64,000 nt of DNA from contig NZ_BALC01000002.1 in the NCBI RefSeq assembly GCF_000612445.1, positions 62,001-126,000 of the forward strand, read 5' to 3'. Shown piece after piece: positions 28,512 to 40,093 of the stretch. Each line of letters starts with the position of its first letter. Position 1 is the stretch's first letter. The stretch is from Liquorilactobacillus sucicola DSM 21376 = JCM 15457. Its GTDB lineage: Bacteria; Bacillota; Bacilli; Lactobacillales; Lactobacillaceae. Under the pieces are notes generated by a model, which was given only the letters and a program-made list of their open reading frames with translations, ran no database searches and was not told the origin of the DNA. The position numbers were made by a program, and so were the translations under genes.

Positions 28512-31356
28512 GTGGGACAGAATAAAATTGTGATCCATGGGGCTCGTGCACATAATTTGAAAAATATTGATGTTACAATTCCTAAAAATAAGCTGGTTGT
28601 AATGACTGGTTTATCAGGTTCGGGCAAAAGTTCATTAGCATTTGACACGCTCTACGCCGAAGGTCAGCGCAGGTACGTTGAGAGTTTATCCGCTTACGCC
28701 CGGCAATTTCTTGGGCAAATGGATAAACCAGATGTTGATTCGATTGATGGACTGTCACCAGCAATTTCGATCGATCAGAAAACAACGTCGAAAAATCCAA
28801 GGTCGACAGTTGGAACTGTTACCGAGATAAATGATTATTTGCGCCTTTTATGGGCTAGAGTGGGAACTCCAATCTGTCCTAATGACGGACATGAAATTAC
28901 AAGTCAGTCTCCTGAACAAATGGTCGATCGTATTCTACAACTGCCAGAAAAAACTAAAATACAGATTCTATCACCTATTATTAGGCAAAAAAAGGGACAG
29001 CATAAAAAAATTTTTGAGAAAATAAAAACGCGAAGGGTTTGTGCGAGTTCGTGTTGATGGCGAGATTCATGATATTGAAGAAAAGTTTGAAATGGATAAG
29101 AACAAAAAACATTCGATCGAAGTTGTAGTCGATAGGATAGTTGTTAAAAATGGCATCCGTTCAAGGCTTTTCGATTCTTTTGAAGCTGCTTTACGTCTTT
29201 CTGATGGGTATGCTAGTGCTGATGTTATTGGTGGCGAGCTGCTTCAGTTTTCAGAAAATTTTGCATGTCCATATTGCGGCTTTACAATCGGTGAACTGGA
29301 ACCGCGTTTGTTTTCTTTCAATGCACCATTTGGCGCGTGTCCAGATTGTGATGGATTGGGTGTAAAACTTGAGGTGGACAAAGATTTAGTTATTCCCAAT
29401 CCTGATAAAACTTTAAATGAAGGTGTAATTGAACCTTGGAATCCGATAAGTTCTAAGTATTATCCAACTTTACTCAAACAAATGTGTACAGCTTTTGAAA
29501 TAGATATGGACATACCTTTTTCAAAATTAACTCCTGCCGAGCAGAAAACTATTCTATATGGTGCCGGTGACAGAATTTTTCACTTCCACTATGAAAATGA
29601 TTTTGGCGGTGTGCGGGATGTTGATGTTCCCTTTGAAGGTGTTATTCCGAATATTAAAAGACGTTATCATGAAACTAATAGTGATTTTACCCGTGACGTG
29701 ATGCGCAAATATATGACAAGTCTAACTTGTCAGACTTGTCATGGCTATCGTCTCAACCGAAAAGCACTGGCTGTCAAGATTGGCGGCCGGCACATCGGTG
29801 AGGTTTCAGATGACAACATTGCAGCAGCATTGCACTTTTTTGAAAAGATTACTTTTAATGAACAAGATACGACGATTGCACATCCAATTTTAAAGGAGAT
29901 AAAAGATCGGCTCACATTTTTAATCAATGTTGGGCTTGAATATTTGACTTTAAGCCGTTCAGCGCGGACTTTGTCTGGCGGAGAGGCTCAACGAATAAGA
30001 TTAGCTACGCAAATTGGCTCTAATTTATCGGGCGTGCTGTATATTCTGGATGAACCATCAATCGGATTACATCAAAGAGATAATGATCGCTTGATTTCTT
30101 CTTTGAAAAAAATGCGTGATCTAGGTAATACGTTGATCGTAGTTGAACACGATGAAGATACAATGAGAGCGGCGGATTATGTAATAGATATTGGCCCAGG
30201 AGCCGGGAGTAATGGTGGGAAAGTTATGGCTGCTGGTACTCCAAAACAGGTCGCACGTTCCCGCAAATCAATTACTGGACAGTACTTGTCAGGAAAAAGG
30301 TTTATTGCAGTACCAAGTGAGCGACGACCAGGGAATGGAAAATTTTTGCGAATTAAGGGTGCTGCTGAAAATAATTTGAAGAAGATCGATGTTGATTTTC
30401 CTTTAGGCGAATTTATAGCTGTTACTGGAGTTTCAGGTTCAGGTAAATCGACGCTTGTCAACATGATCTTAAAACGTGCTTTAGCACAAAAATTAAATGG
30501 TAATTCAGATAAGCCTGGTAAATTCAAAAAAATTGAAGGTGTAAAAAGTCTGGAGAAAGTAATTGATATTGACCAAAGCCCAATAGGGCGGACACCAAGA
30601 AGCAACCCAGCTACTTATACGAGTGTATTTGATGATGTTCGTGCTTTGTTTGCGCAAACAAATGCCGCGAAGATGCGTGGTTATGGTAAAGGGCGCTTTA
30701 GTTTCAATGTCAAGGGCGGACGCTGTGAAGCCTGCAAAGGCGATGGCATAATAAAAATCGAAATGAATTTTTTGCCTGATGTGTATGTACCATGTGAGAT
30801 TTGCCATGGGGCACGCTATAATTCGGAAACATTGGAGATTGAGTACAAAGGGAAAAATATCGCACAGGTTTTAGATATGACGGTTGCTGAAGCGTTAGAT
30901 TTCTTTGCGGCTATTCCAAAGATCAGACGCAAATTGCAGACTATTGTAGATGTTGGGTTAGGCTACGTTAAGTTGGGGCAGCCCGCGACGACTTTATCGG
31001 GTGGAGAGGCCCAGAGGATGAAACTTGCGTCTGAACTGCATCGAAAATCCAATGGAAAAACTTTTTATATTTTAGATGAACCAACCACCGGTTTGCACAC
31101 CGACGATATCAAAAATTTGCTGAGTGTTTTGCAGCGGCTTGTTGATAAAGGCAACACAGTTTTAGTGATTGAACATAATTTAGACGTTATAAAAACTGCA
31201 GATCATTTGATAGATCTAGGACCGGAAGGCGGTGACGGCGGTGGAACCATTGTTGCCACCGGAACGCCTGAAGAGGTTGAACATGTTAAAGAAAGTTATA
31301 CAGGGAAATATTTGCATGCGGCGCTTGAACGTGCGCGTGAGCAAAAACATAGTTGA
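28512..31356 (+). CDS. uvrA: UvrA, excinuclease ABC subunit A (one frameshift)
   Basis: Damage-recognition ATPase of nucleotide excision repair. GTG 28512. Two ABC modules: Walker A '[17 protein letters not shown]' and '[16 protein letters not shown]'; signatures '[17 protein letters not shown]' and '[15 protein letters not shown]'; zinc fingers with CPYC...CPDC and CEAC...CEIC. The frame breaks at 29024-29028, where five A residues should be four ([15 protein letters not shown]). Removing one A gives 947 residues. This is one of only three extra-base cases in the window. Confidence 0.95.
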
Positions 31357-31426
31357 GTACTTGATTTTTTACCTAATTGTGCTTACAGTATAGTAATGAT
31401 GTAGAATAGAATGGAGTGGATAGTGA

Positions 31427-31900
31427 ATGGCAAAGGTTGAAAGTTTTACTTTGGATCATACGGCAGTTAAGGCCCCGTATGTACGCCTTATCACAATTGA
31501 AGAAGGGAACAAGGGCGATAAGATATCTAATTATGATTTACGTTTAGTTCAACCGAACGAGAATGCGATCCCGACTGCGGGGTTACACACAATTGAACAT
31601 ATGCTTGCGGGCTACTTGCGTGATCGATTAGATGGTGTTATTGATTGTTCACCTTTTGGCTGCCGTACAGGATTCCATTTGATTACATGGGGTGAGCATG
31701 ATACTGTTGAGGTTGCTCGAGCTTTGAAGGGTGCATTGCAAGATATTGAGAATTCAACTTGGGAGGATGTTCAGGGAACTGACATTAAGAGTTGCGGTAA
31801 TTACCGTGATCACTCATTATTTTCAGCTAAAGAATGGTGTCACAAGATCCTAGACGAGGGAGTTTCTTCAGATCCTTTTGTTCGCAAGGTAGTTGAATAA
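31427..31900 (+). CDS. luxS: S-ribosylhomocysteine lyase (AI-2 synthase)
   Basis: Metalloenzyme that cleaves S-ribosylhomocysteine to homocysteine and DPD, the AI-2 precursor. 157 residues. Metal ligands H54 and H58 in '[10 protein letters not shown]' with catalytic Glu57; conserved Cys in 'FGCRTGF' and the third ligand Cys in '[13 protein letters not shown]'. RBS is weak-to-moderate (GGAGTGG). Monocistronic, with a strong terminator. Confidence 0.97.
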   Translation: MAKVESFTLDHTAVKAPYVRLITIEEGNKGDKISNYDLRLVQPNENAIPTAGLHTIEHMLAGYLRDRLDGVIDCSPFGCRTGFHLITWGEHDTVEVARALKGALQDIENSTWEDVQGTDIKSCGNYRDHSLFSAKEWCHKILDEGVSSDPFVRKVVE

Positions 31901-31942
31901 AAAAATCTTTTTTGTAATAATTTTTTGGAATTTTTACAAATC

Positions 31943-31990
31943 AAAGGCCAAAGCAAAGGTTTGTTTTCATTTTGCTTTGGCCTTTATTTT
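31943..31990 (+). terminator. Terminator after luxS
   Basis: A perfect 15-bp stem AAAGGCCAAAGCAAA (31943-31957) / TTTGCTTTGGCCTTT (31971-31985), 13-base loop, then ATTTT. Confidence 0.88.
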
Positions 31991-32031
31991 GTAAAATGTG
32001 AGGGTGCAAAAGTATTGTGAAACACCCGGTG

Positions 32032-32040
32032 TGTTATAAT
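32032..32040 (+). promoter_or_regulatory. Extended -10 promoter for rapZ-yvcK-whiA
   Basis: TGTTATAAT (32032-32040) lies 31 bp before the rapZ start. TTGTGA at 32015-32020 gives a short 14-bp spacer, acceptable only with the extended -10. Confidence 0.5.
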
Positions 32041-32070
32041 GTTAAAAGAGTGTAAATTGGAGGAATTGTA

Positions 32071-32954
32071 ATGAAAGAACCGTTAAAATTAGTCGTGATT
32101 ACCGGGATGAGCGGAGCTGGTAAGACTGTGGCAGTTCAAAGTTTTGAGGATTTAGGTTATTTTTGCATTGACAATATGCCACCAACACTTTTGCCGAAGT
32201 TTTGGGAATTGGTCCGTGAATCTGGAAAAGTTAATAAAGTAGCATTGGTGATTGATTTACGTTCCCGCGCTTTTTATGACGAAATTATTGAGATGTTGAA
32301 TGATCTCGGCAGCGACAACTTTATTGATGCTAAAATCCTATTTTTGGATGCATCTGACGCTGAACTTGTCGCTAGATACAAAGAAACAAGACGTTCACAC
32401 CCGTTAGCGATGGAGGCAGGCTGATGGATGGGATCAAGTTAGAACGTGATTTACTTTCAGATATACGTTCTAAGGCTCAACTGGTAGTGGATACAAGCAA
32501 ATTAACTCCAAGGCAGCTGCGTGAAGAGATTTTTCATAATTTTGAAACAAGTGAATCGACAGCTTTTCATGTTGAGGTTTTGTCTTTTGGTTTTAAATAT
32601 GGCTTGCCAATTGATGCAGATATTGTGATGGATGTTAGGTTTTTACCGAACCCATACTATGTGCCAGAGCTTAAAAAGAAAACAGGATTGGATGAACCAG
32701 TGTATGAATATGTGATGAACTCTGATAAAACAGAATCATTTTATCAGCAGTTCATCACACTTTTAAAAAATATAATTCCTGGCTATAAAAATGAAGGCAA
32801 ATCAAGTGTAACGATTGCGATAGGGTGCACCGGTGGCCAACACCGGTCAGTTGCTCTAGCGAAGAGAATAGGCGATAGTCTGGCGGCAATTTATCCGGTA
32901 AGGACGTCTCACCGGGACATCAAACGGCGAAAGGAGTCTATTAATCGGTCATGA
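32071..32954 (+). CDS. rapZ: RapZ/YvcJ nucleotide-binding protein (one frameshift)
   Basis: P-loop NTPase of the RapZ family; in E. coli it guides a small RNA for glmS, and in Bacillus YvcJ affects competence. Walker A '[20 protein letters not shown]', 'YFCIDNMPP', and C-terminal '[15 protein letters not shown]'. RBS GGAGG at 32059-32063. The frame breaks at 32414-32415: GGAGGCAGG should be GGAGGGCAGG, giving '[16 protein letters not shown]'. One missing G restores 294 residues. yvcK overlaps its stop by 4 bases. Confidence 0.93.
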
Positions 32955-33976
32955 TAAATAATCTAACTAGTAGGCGGCGACAAAGGCCGCATATTGTTGT
33001 CATAGGAGGCGGAACTGGGTTACCGGTTATTTTGCATGCGCTACGCAGAAAAAATGCTGATATCACTGCGATTGTTACTGTTGCTGATGATGGTGGGTCT
33101 TCAGGCATTATTCGCAATTATATCAATGTTGTCCCGCCAGGAGATATTCGCAATGTGCTAGTTGCTTTGTCAAATACACCTGAGATTTACAAAAAAATCT
33201 TCCAGTATCGTTTCAAGTCAAGTGATCAGTTTTTCTCAGGGCATGCTATCGGCAATTTAATTATCGCAGCATTATCAGAGATGAATGGTGATGGAATCTT
33301 CAATGCAGTTCAGGAACTATCGCAGTTGATGATGATTGACGGGCATGTCTACCCTGCCGCAAATGATCCATTGATCTTGAACGCTGAATTCACAGATGGG
33401 ACAGTTCTTGCTGGCGAATCGGAGATATCGGCTGCCGATAAGACAATCAAACGCGTCTGGGTGACAGGCGTTGATGGCGAAGAGCCGCATGCTGTTCGAG
33501 AAGTGGTGGACGCTATTATGGAAGCCGATCAAATAGTTTTGGGACCGGGGAGTCTTTTTACAAGTATTTTACCTAATTTAATGATTTCGAATGTCGGTAA
33601 AGCAGTTTGTGAAACTAGTGCCGAGGTTATTTATATTTGTAATATCATGACACAGAAGGGTGAGACCGAACATTTTTCCGATGCTGATCACGTGCGGGTT
33701 CTTAATCATCATCTGGGCCAAAAAATTATTGACACTGTTTTAGTAAACACACAGCCTGTTCCTGATAATTATATGGATCATCAAAAGTATGATGAGTATT
33801 TGTTTCAAGTCAAACATGATTTTAATGGCCTGCGTCAAGAGGGTTGCCGTGTTATCTCAGATAATTTTCTTGAACTGCGCGATCGCGGAGTATTTCATAA
33901 TGGAAGTCAAGTTGTTGAAGAGTTGATGCGGCTAACAAGTCGTCCTTTATCATGGAACGAGAATGAATTCAACTAA
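32951..33976 (+). CDS. yvcK: YvcK/CofD-like gluconeogenesis factor
   Basis: A 341-residue protein with a CofD-like fold. It binds UDP-sugars and is needed for normal growth and cell shape on gluconeogenic carbon sources in Bacillus. Seen: '[18 protein letters not shown]' and '[13 protein letters not shown]', then '[14 protein letters not shown]' and '[14 protein letters not shown]'. ATG 32951 overlaps the rapZ stop; whiA follows after 18 bases, the conserved rapZ-yvcK-whiA trio. Confidence 0.96.
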   Translation: MINNLTSRRRQRPHIVVIGGGTGLPVILHALRRKNADITAIVTVADDGGSSGIIRNYINVVPPGDIRNVLVALSNTPEIYKKIFQYRFKSSDQFFSGHAIGNLIIAALSEMNGDGIFNAVQELSQLMMIDGHVYPAANDPLILNAEFTDGTVLAGESEISAADKTIKRVWVTGVDGEEPHAVREVVDAIMEADQIVLGPGSLFTSILPNLMISNVGKAVCETSAEVIYICNIMTQKGETEHFSDADHVRVLNHHLGQKIIDTVLVNTQPVPDNYMDHQKYDEYLFQVKHDFNGLRQEGCRVISDNFLELRDRGVFHNGSQVVEELMRLTSRPLSWNENEFN

Positions 33977-33994
33977 GTAGAGGGGTGCTGTCGA

Positions 33995-34933
33995 TTGTCT
34001 TATGCAAGCGAAGTAAAGAAAGAATTAACAACACTTGATGTTCACTTTGCGAATGCCAAAGCAGAATTAATGGCGCTTATTCGTATGAATGGCTCACTAA
34101 GTATTGCCCAGCATCATTTTATTTTGAACGTTCAGACTGAAAACCCAGCAATTGCTAGAAGAATTTATACGCTTTTAAAAAAATTCTATGAAGTTGAAAG
34201 TGAACTGCTGGTTAGGCGCAAAATGAAATTAAAAAAGAATAATCTCTATATTGTACGTTTGAAAAAAGGCAGCGAACTTGTGTTGAATGATCTCGATATT
34301 CTTGAGGGCCTGCACATTAAGAACAGTGTTCCACTAAATTTTCTAAACGATGACGCTAAAGTGCGTTCGTATTTGCGAGGAGCATTTTTAGCAACCGGAT
34401 CTGTTAATAATCCTGAAAAAAGCCGCTACCACCTTGAAATCTACTCGCTCTATGAAGAACAAAACGATATGATTTGCAATCTGATAAACCGTTATCAATT
34501 AAATGCGCGTAAGACTGAAAGGAGAAGTGGTTATATAACCTATCTGAAGGAAGCTGAAAAAATTGCCGATTTTTTGTCCTTGATAGGAGCAACCAATGCA
34601 ATGTTAAAGTTTGAGGATATTCGGATTATTCGTGATATGCGCAACTCGGTGAATAGGATCGTTAACTGTGAAAATGCAAATATGAATAAGGTAGCAGATG
34701 CGGCCAAAAGACAAATTGAAAATATTCAATATATTGAAGAAACAGTTGGCATTAACAAATTACCGCCTAAGTTGCAGAGTGTGGCTAATACGCGAGTTGC
34801 AAATCCAGAGGTCAGTTTGAAAGAACTCGGTGAAATAGTGCCAGGCGGACCGATCTCCAAGTCTGGCATCAATCATCGTTTGCGCAAAATAAACGAACTT
34901 GCACAGCAACTACGTGAAGGTGCCAGTATCTAG
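33995..34933 (+). CDS. whiA: WhiA, LAGLIDADG-like DNA-binding protein
   Basis: A 312-residue WhiA homologue, a sporulation regulator in Streptomyces and a division or chromosome-segregation factor in Bacillus. The N-terminal WhiA domain is followed by the degenerate LAGLIDADG homing-endonuclease core ('[26 protein letters not shown]'-type region) and a C-terminal HTH ('[19 protein letters not shown]', 'INHRLRKI'). TTG 33995 follows AGAGGGGTG. Confidence 0.96.
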   Translation: MSYASEVKKELTTLDVHFANAKAELMALIRMNGSLSIAQHHFILNVQTENPAIARRIYTLLKKFYEVESELLVRRKMKLKKNNLYIVRLKKGSELVLNDLDILEGLHIKNSVPLNFLNDDAKVRSYLRGAFLATGSVNNPEKSRYHLEIYSLYEEQNDMICNLINRYQLNARKTERRSGYITYLKEAEKIADFLSLIGATNAMLKFEDIRIIRDMRNSVNRIVNCENANMNKVADAAKRQIENIQYIEETVGINKLPPKLQSVANTRVANPEVSLKELGEIVPGGPISKSGINHRLRKINELAQQLREGASI

Positions 34934-35024
34934 ATGGTCAAGGGCATAGCATGTGCAGCAATGAAAATATTAACTTGAGAACTTATCTGGCATGCGACGA
35001 ATTCAATAATTTTAAAGCGATAGC

Positions 35025-35205
35025 AAAAAAATAGGAGCTAGGTCAAAATTAAATTTTAACCTAGCTCCTATTTTTTTCGTATAAACGTGCTCCATAAGTC
35101 AAAACTCTCCATCTAAAAACCACTTGCTATGTGTGTAGTTTCGCGATAGTACTCGATACTGACTTAGGTACACTCGCTTGTTTTTAGCAATTTTGAGTTA
35201 TATTT
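35025..35205. repeat. Dispersed palindromic repeat, copy R3 (whiA/clpP junction)
   Basis: Hairpin 35029-35071 (stem ATAGGAGCTAGGTCAAAATT against its near-exact complement, one mismatch) with T-rich tails on both strands. The arm continues rightwards as CGTATAAACGTGCTCCATAAGTCAAAACTC and ends near GCAATTTTGAGTTATATTTCAAA. It sits between convergent whiA (+) and clpP (-), so it should end transcription from both sides. Its orientation is opposite to R1 and R2. Confidence 0.8.
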
Positions 35206-35223
35206 CAAACTCATTTGCAACAA

Positions 35224-35817
35224 CTATTTTATTTTCTTCTTGTTTTTCATGATACCATCAATCAAGCCGTAATCGACAGCCTCTTGTGCCGACATGAAGT
35301 TATCGCGTTCTGTATCACGATTAATAACTTCCATATCCTGACCAGAACCATCGGCCAAGATCTTATTGATTAATTTACGTGTTTTAAGGATATGTTGAGC
35401 AGCAATCCCAATTTCAGTTGCTTGCCCTTGGGCTCCGCCAAGAGGTTGATGGATCATTACCTCGGAATTAGGCAGCGCGAAACGTTTTCCCTTTGTGCCA
35501 GCAGTTGCCAACACACTGGCCATAGAAGCTGCCATACCCATTACGATTGTTTGAACATCAGCGTTGACAAAGTTCATTGTATCGTAGATAGCTAAACCGG
35601 CAGTAACGCTTCCGCCAGGAGAATTGATATAAATATAGATATCTTTTTCAGAATCTTGTGCGTCAAGGAAAAGTAATTGCGCTATGATGGCGTTGGCCAT
35701 ATCATCGTTAACTTCACCTGAAAGCATGATGATTCGATCTTTCAAAAGGCGGGAGTAGATATCATAGGCACGCTCACCCCTTGAAGATTGTTCAATAACT
35801 GTAGGAACTAAATTCAT
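35224..35817 (-). CDS. clpP: ClpP, ATP-dependent Clp protease proteolytic subunit
   Basis: A 197-residue serine protease that forms the tetradecameric Clp chamber. Catalytic triad S98 ('[10 protein letters not shown]'), H123 ('MIHQPLGG') and D172 are all present, as is '[17 protein letters not shown]'. The minus-strand RBS AGGAGG lies 8 bases before ATG 35817. Transcription is from a CtsR-box promoter at 35880-35909, linking it to heat and protein-damage stress. Spx and MecA, encoded near 59 kb, are its substrate and adaptor. Confidence 0.98.
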   Translation of the reverse strand: MNLVPTVIEQSSRGERAYDIYSRLLKDRIIMLSGEVNDDMANAIIAQLLFLDAQDSEKDIYIYINSPGGSVTAGLAIYDTMNFVNADVQTIVMGMAASMASVLATAGTKGKRFALPNSEVMIHQPLGGAQGQATEIGIAAQHILKTRKLINKILADGSGQDMEVINRDTERDNFMSAQEAVDYGLIDGIMKNKKKIK

Positions 35818-35879
35818 CTGTAGTACCTCCTAACTAATTTTAACGCCATTAATTTTAGCATTCATAAGGCTATGTTGCT

Positions 35880-35909
35880 AGTTTAAACTATTGGTCAAAA
35901 AAGGTCAAA
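35880..35909 (-). promoter_or_regulatory. clpP promoter overlapped by a CtsR operator
   Basis: On the plus strand GGTCAAA (35893-35899), three A, GGTCAAA (35903-35909): the tandem heptad of the CtsR consensus, perfect in both repeats. On the minus strand the same bases contain -35 TTGACC (35908-35903), a 17-bp spacer and -10 TAAACT (35885-35880). The operator covers the -35 box and spacer. Confidence 0.9.
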
Positions 35910-36067
35910 TAAACTGCAACATATTTTAAATGATTCTATAGTAACGTTACTTTCGACTAACTAGGTAGTTTAATGTTAAAATGTAAATTGGAATTGTGAA
36001 GTATAACACAGCGGTTATCCGTAGGGGATAAGGTGTTGCTGAAAATCAATTGTGATTGTATATGAAA

Positions 36068-36100
36068 AAGGCTGAGTCAGCAGTATTACGACTCAGCCTT
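36068..36100 (-). terminator. Terminator for the tRNA-Arg gene
   Basis: A perfect 11-bp stem AAGGCTGAGTC (36068-36078) / GACTCAGCCTT (36090-36100). Read on the minus strand it runs into a T tract (the A residues at 36065-36069). Confidence 0.8.
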
Positions 36101-36133
36101 GAGATCAGTAGCATCAGATATTGGTTTTAAAAA

Positions 36134-36205
36134 TGCGCCACGTGGGAGTCGAACCCACATTACAAGAACCGGAATCTTGCGTGCGATCCATTACACTAGC
36201 GGCGC
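36134..36205 (-). tRNA. tRNA-Arg (anticodon CCG)
   Basis: A 72-nt cloverleaf on the minus strand. The acceptor stem is GCGCCGC / GTGGCGC-type with discriminator A. The anticodon arm CAAGA-TTCCGGT-TCTTG places CCG at positions 34-36 and reads CGG. The T arm contains GGGTTCGACTCCC. CCA is not encoded. Confidence 0.95.
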
Positions 36206-36272
36206 AACACTCTTACTATTCTAACGGAAACATAGCTAATTGACAAGTAAAAAAAGTCAGGTGAAATAAAAA

Positions 36273-37609
36273 ATGCCTCTTGAACAAATATATGGTCAGG
36301 AACAACAGCAAGTTCAAAAGCTTGCGATGACGCAACAAATGCAACAATCTATTCAGATTTTGAGATACAGTATTGAAGATCTGCATGACTTTTTAGCACA
36401 GCAGCAATTGGATAATCCTTTTATAAAAATCAATGACCGCATGAGCTACACAGGCAGTTCGGCTAGCTCTGGTGATAACGCGGACAAGAAGGATGATTGG
36501 ATTTCGCAGACGGCTGAACACAAACAGCAATCGCTGTACGATTATCTTTTGTCGCAAGTACATTTAACAATGAGAAAAACAGTTCTGAGGGCTGGGTCGT
36601 TTTCCTCATTGATCATTTAGACACTAATGGATACCTGAGGATTGATCTTACTGAAATTCTGCAAAAAACTCATGTGGATCAAACTACATTACTTGATGCG
36701 TTAACTTTGCTGCAACAGCTTGATCCACCAGGAATAGGTGCACGAAATTTGAAGGAATGTCTTTTATTGCAAATTGAAAATAGTGATAATGCGCCCAAGT
36801 ACGCATACGAAATCATTGATGAAAGTTTTGTTCAATTTGCTGATCGCAAGTGGTCTGCGGTAGCACAACATTTTGGAATTTCATTAGAGGAAGTTCAAAA
36901 TGTTTTCGATTATGTACGCACTCTGTCCCCAGCACCTGGGGCGGTTTTTGGACAAGATGATATTGGCTATGTATATCCAGACCTCCTAGTGGAGATTGAC
37001 AGAAAGAATCAAAGCGTAAAACTCGATGTTACAAAACAGAGCAGGCCTCTAGTAGTGTTTAAAAAAGATTACTTTGATGAATTTTCGCAAATGCCGGACG
37101 CAGAAGTGAAAAAATATTTAAGAGAAAAAAAGGCAGATTATCTTAATATTGTGCGAAATATAGAGCGGCGCGGTGCTACTATTGAGCGCGTTGGTCAGGC
37201 AATTGTCAATCACCAAGCGGGTTTTTTTCTTAAAGATGAACACCCTCTCAATCCATTATTGTTAAGAGATGTTGCACATGAGTTACATCTCCACGAGTCG
37301 ACCGTTAGTCGGGCGGTCAATGGTAAATATTTAAAATGCGATTTTGGTGTGTTTGAATTAAGACACTTTTTCACTAAAAGGGTCAATAATAGTAAGGAAG
37401 ATGAAGAATTAACGGCAGACGCAGTTCAATCACAGATAAAAGCTCTAGTGGATGCGGAAAATAAGGCGAAACCACTCTCAGATAGTAGGCTGGTAGAACA
37501 TCTTGCTCAAAATGGGGTCAAAATTTCGCGTAGAACTGTAGCTAAATACCGTGACATGATGGGAATAGTTTCTTCAAGTAAACGTAAACGTTTTGGCGAA
37601 AAAAGATAA
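36273..37609 (+). CDS. rpoN: RNA polymerase sigma-54 factor RpoN (one frameshift)
   Basis: Alternative sigma factor that needs enhancer-binding activators; in lactobacilli and relatives it usually serves mannose-type PTS operons. The Gln-rich region I is 'QQVQKLAMTQQMQQSIQIL'. Region III has the HTH 'LHLHESTVSRAVNGKYL'-type region and the RpoN box 'ISRRTVAKYRDMM'. The frame breaks near 36590-36600 (one base missing, before 'VFLIDHLDTNGYL'); correction gives 445 residues. No EIIA/EIIB activator gene is in this window. cggR and glycolysis follow, as in L. plantarum-like genomes. Confidence 0.9.
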
Positions 37610-37779
37610 AAATAATTTTGAAGTAAAAGGCGAGAAACTAAACACAAAAAATCATTGTTCGCCATTATTAAGAAAAAAGGTAGATTTAAAGTAAATCATT
37701 CGCAAAAATGTAAACTTTAGAAATAATAATAATAATTGAATACGGATTTTCGAGGGCTTTGATGTTTTATGTCCACTGC

Positions 37780-37808
37780 TTGCAATAGATAAGGATTATT
37801 GCTATAAT
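37780..37808 (+). promoter_or_regulatory. Strong promoter of the cggR-gap-pgk-tpiA-eno operon
   Basis: TTGCAA (37780-37785), 17-bp spacer, TATAAT (37803-37808) with extended TGC. It lies 130 bp before the cggR start. The rest of the gap 37610-37937 shows only AT-rich sequence and one weak inverted repeat (GGCGA...TCGCC, 37629-37674). Confidence 0.75.
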
Positions 37809-37937
37809 TCAGGTTGTGATGAGGTATAGGAACAGTTTAAGATAATAGAATTGTTGTTGTGCTTTGTTTTTTTTAGCTTGATGGGTCGCTTTGTGACACC
37901 GATGGACGAAAGCAGTCCCGCTAGGAAGGGTCGTAAA

Positions 37938-38966
37938 ATGCACCAGGAATTAGAGTGGATAGAAAAGATCGCACCTGACATGGTAGAGACCATGGTGCAG
38001 AGGTTTATGATAATGCGCCATATATACTGGTCGGGGCCTATCGGGAGAAGGCTGTTGGCACAGGAAATGGGAGTGACAGAACGGGTTTTACGGACTGAAA
38101 CTGATTTTCTTAAGCGCCAAGGGTTGATCACTTCGACTAAATCGGGAATGGTAATAACAGAGGAAGGCAAGGCAGTTATTCACAAGCTACGCGGATTGAT
38201 GGATCAGTTGGCTGGAATTCAACGGCGCGAAAAAAGGCTTAGTGAGTTTCTGGGAATTGATCGGTGTCTAATTGTTTCAGGCGACTGTGATGAGCAAGTC
38301 AAGGTCATTGAGACGATGGGTAAACTTGTCAATGATACTCTGCAAACCTTGTTGCCTGAAGGCAGAAATGTAATCGCAGTTATGGGCGGTACAACAATGG
38401 CAAGGATTGCCGCACGATTGACACCAAGAATTGCTGAAAAAAGAGAGTTGCTCTTTGTTCCAGCACGAGGTGGTGTCGGCGAGGCTGTTGATATTCAGGC
38501 TAACAGTGTGAGCGCTCAAATGGCATTGCGTACAGGTGGGAAGCATCGTACCTTATATGTGCCAGAGCAGCTCAGCGAGAAAGCTTATGCTCCTTTGATG
38601 CAAGAACCAAGTATTCTGGAAGTTGTGCAGCTTATTCGCAATAGCAATGCTGTGATTCATAGCATCGGCGAGGCTATTACGATGGCAAAGCGGCGTGACA
38701 TGTCAAAGGCAAGCATAGCTGAACTTAAGCGGGAGCATGCCGTGGGTGAGGCGTTCGGCTACTTTTTTGATGAGGAAGGCCGAGTTGTTTATAAGATTCC
38801 ACGAGTGGGCTTGCAACTTGAGGATCTCGCTAATATGAAAAGTGTAATCGCGGTTGCGGGAGGTACTTCTAAGGCCAAAGCAATCGTTGCTTACATGAAA
38901 TTGGCTCCTAAGCAAACCTGTTTGATAACAGATGAGGGAGCAGCTAAGGTGATTTTAAAAGAGTAG
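37938..38966 (+). CDS. cggR: CggR, central glycolytic genes regulator
   Basis: SorC/DeoR-type repressor that senses fructose-1,6-bisphosphate and controls the gap operon. ATG 37938 is chosen over longer options because AGGAAGG lies 9 bases upstream and the product then starts 'MHQELEWIEKIAPDM'; 342 residues. HTH around residues 28-55 ('RLLAQEMGVTERVLRTETDFL'-type region) and a sugar-phosphate binding domain with 'VMGGTTMARIA', 'PARGGVGEAVDIQANSV' and 'AVAGGTSKAKAI'. Confidence 0.95.
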   Translation: MHQELEWIEKIAPDMVETMVQRFMIMRHIYWSGPIGRRLLAQEMGVTERVLRTETDFLKRQGLITSTKSGMVITEEGKAVIHKLRGLMDQLAGIQRREKRLSEFLGIDRCLIVSGDCDEQVKVIETMGKLVNDTLQTLLPEGRNVIAVMGGTTMARIAARLTPRIAEKRELLFVPARGGVGEAVDIQANSVSAQMALRTGGKHRTLYVPEQLSEKAYAPLMQEPSILEVVQLIRNSNAVIHSIGEAITMAKRRDMSKASIAELKREHAVGEAFGYFFDEEGRVVYKIPRVGLQLEDLANMKSVIAVAGGTSKAKAIVAYMKLAPKQTCLITDEGAAKVILKE

Positions 38967-39027
38967 TGTTTAACCGACACCGCTTTTTAAAATAAATTTT
39001 TTATTTCCTAAAGGAGGAAATTTTAGT

Positions 39028-40041
39028 ATGACTACTAAAGTAGGTATTAATGGTTTTGGCCGCATTGGTCGTTTAGCATTCCGTCGTATTGCTGAAACTT
39101 CAGAAAGTTTGGAAGTTGTTGCTATCAACGATTTAACTTCCCCAGCTATGTTGGCACATTTATTGAAATACGATACAGCTCATGGCCAATTTGACGCTGA
39201 AATCTCTGCTACGGATAACGCTCTTGTTGTTAATGGCAAGACAATCCCTGTTTACGCAGAAGCAGATGCACGTAATATTCCTTGGGTTAAAAATGATGGT
39301 GTTGAATTAGTTCTTGAATCAACTGGTTTCTACACATCAAAAGAAAAAGCTTCAGCACATATCGAAGCAGGCGCAAAGCGCGTTTTGATTTCTGCTCCAG
39401 CTGGCGATGTTCGTACAATCGTTTACAGTGTTAACGATGACACATTGGCTCCAGAAGATAAAATCGTTTCTGCTGCTTCATGTACAACAAACTGCTTGGC
39501 ACCACTTGCAAAAGCTGTTAACGATGCATTTGGTATCAAAGCTGGTACAATGACAACAATCCATGCTTACACAGCTACACAAAAATTACAAGATGGTCCA
39601 GATCGTGGTGGCAATGTTCGTAATGCACGTGCTGCTGCACAAAACACTATTCCTCATTCAACAGGTGCTGCTAAAGCAATTGGCTTAGTTGTTCCAGAAT
39701 TGAAGGGTAAATTGGACGGACATGCACAACGTGTACCAGTTATCACAGGTTCATTGACAGAATTAGTTACAACTCTTGACAAAGAAGTTACAGCTGACGA
39801 AGTTAATGCAGCAGTTAAGAAAGTTACAGAAGGAAACTCATCATTCGGTTACAACAATGATGGCATCGTTTCTTCAGACGTTATCGGTACAACATTCGGT
39901 TCTGTCTTTGATCCTACACAAACACAGGTTGTTGGTAAGGGTGAAGGCCAAGTTGTTAAGACTGTTGCATGGTATGATAACGAATCAGGCTTTACTGCTC
40001 AAATGATCCGTACATTGGAAAAATTTGCTAGTTTGCTTTAA
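39028..40041 (+). CDS. gap: Glyceraldehyde-3-phosphate dehydrogenase, type I
   Basis: Glycolytic NAD-dependent enzyme, 337 residues. '[18 protein letters not shown]' NAD fold; catalytic Cys in '[15 protein letters not shown]'; '[12 protein letters not shown]' near the end. RBS AAAGGAGG is near perfect. Codon choice is narrow (GCT/GCA, GTT, AAC, TTC), as in highly expressed genes, unlike the flanking cggR. Confidence 0.98.
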   Translation: MTTKVGINGFGRIGRLAFRRIAETSESLEVVAINDLTSPAMLAHLLKYDTAHGQFDAEISATDNALVVNGKTIPVYAEADARNIPWVKNDGVELVLESTGFYTSKEKASAHIEAGAKRVLISAPAGDVRTIVYSVNDDTLAPEDKIVSAASCTTNCLAPLAKAVNDAFGIKAGTMTTIHAYTATQKLQDGPDRGGNVRNARAAAQNTIPHSTGAAKAIGLVVPELKGKLDGHAQRVPVITGSLTELVTTLDKEVTADEVNAAVKKVTEGNSSFGYNNDGIVSSDVIGTTFGSVFDPTQTQVVGKGEGQVVKTVAWYDNESGFTAQMIRTLEKFASLL

Positions 40042-40093
40042 GATTTAGCTTTTAGCGCTAAGTTGATGAACTGAACTAATTGCAAGTCATCGA

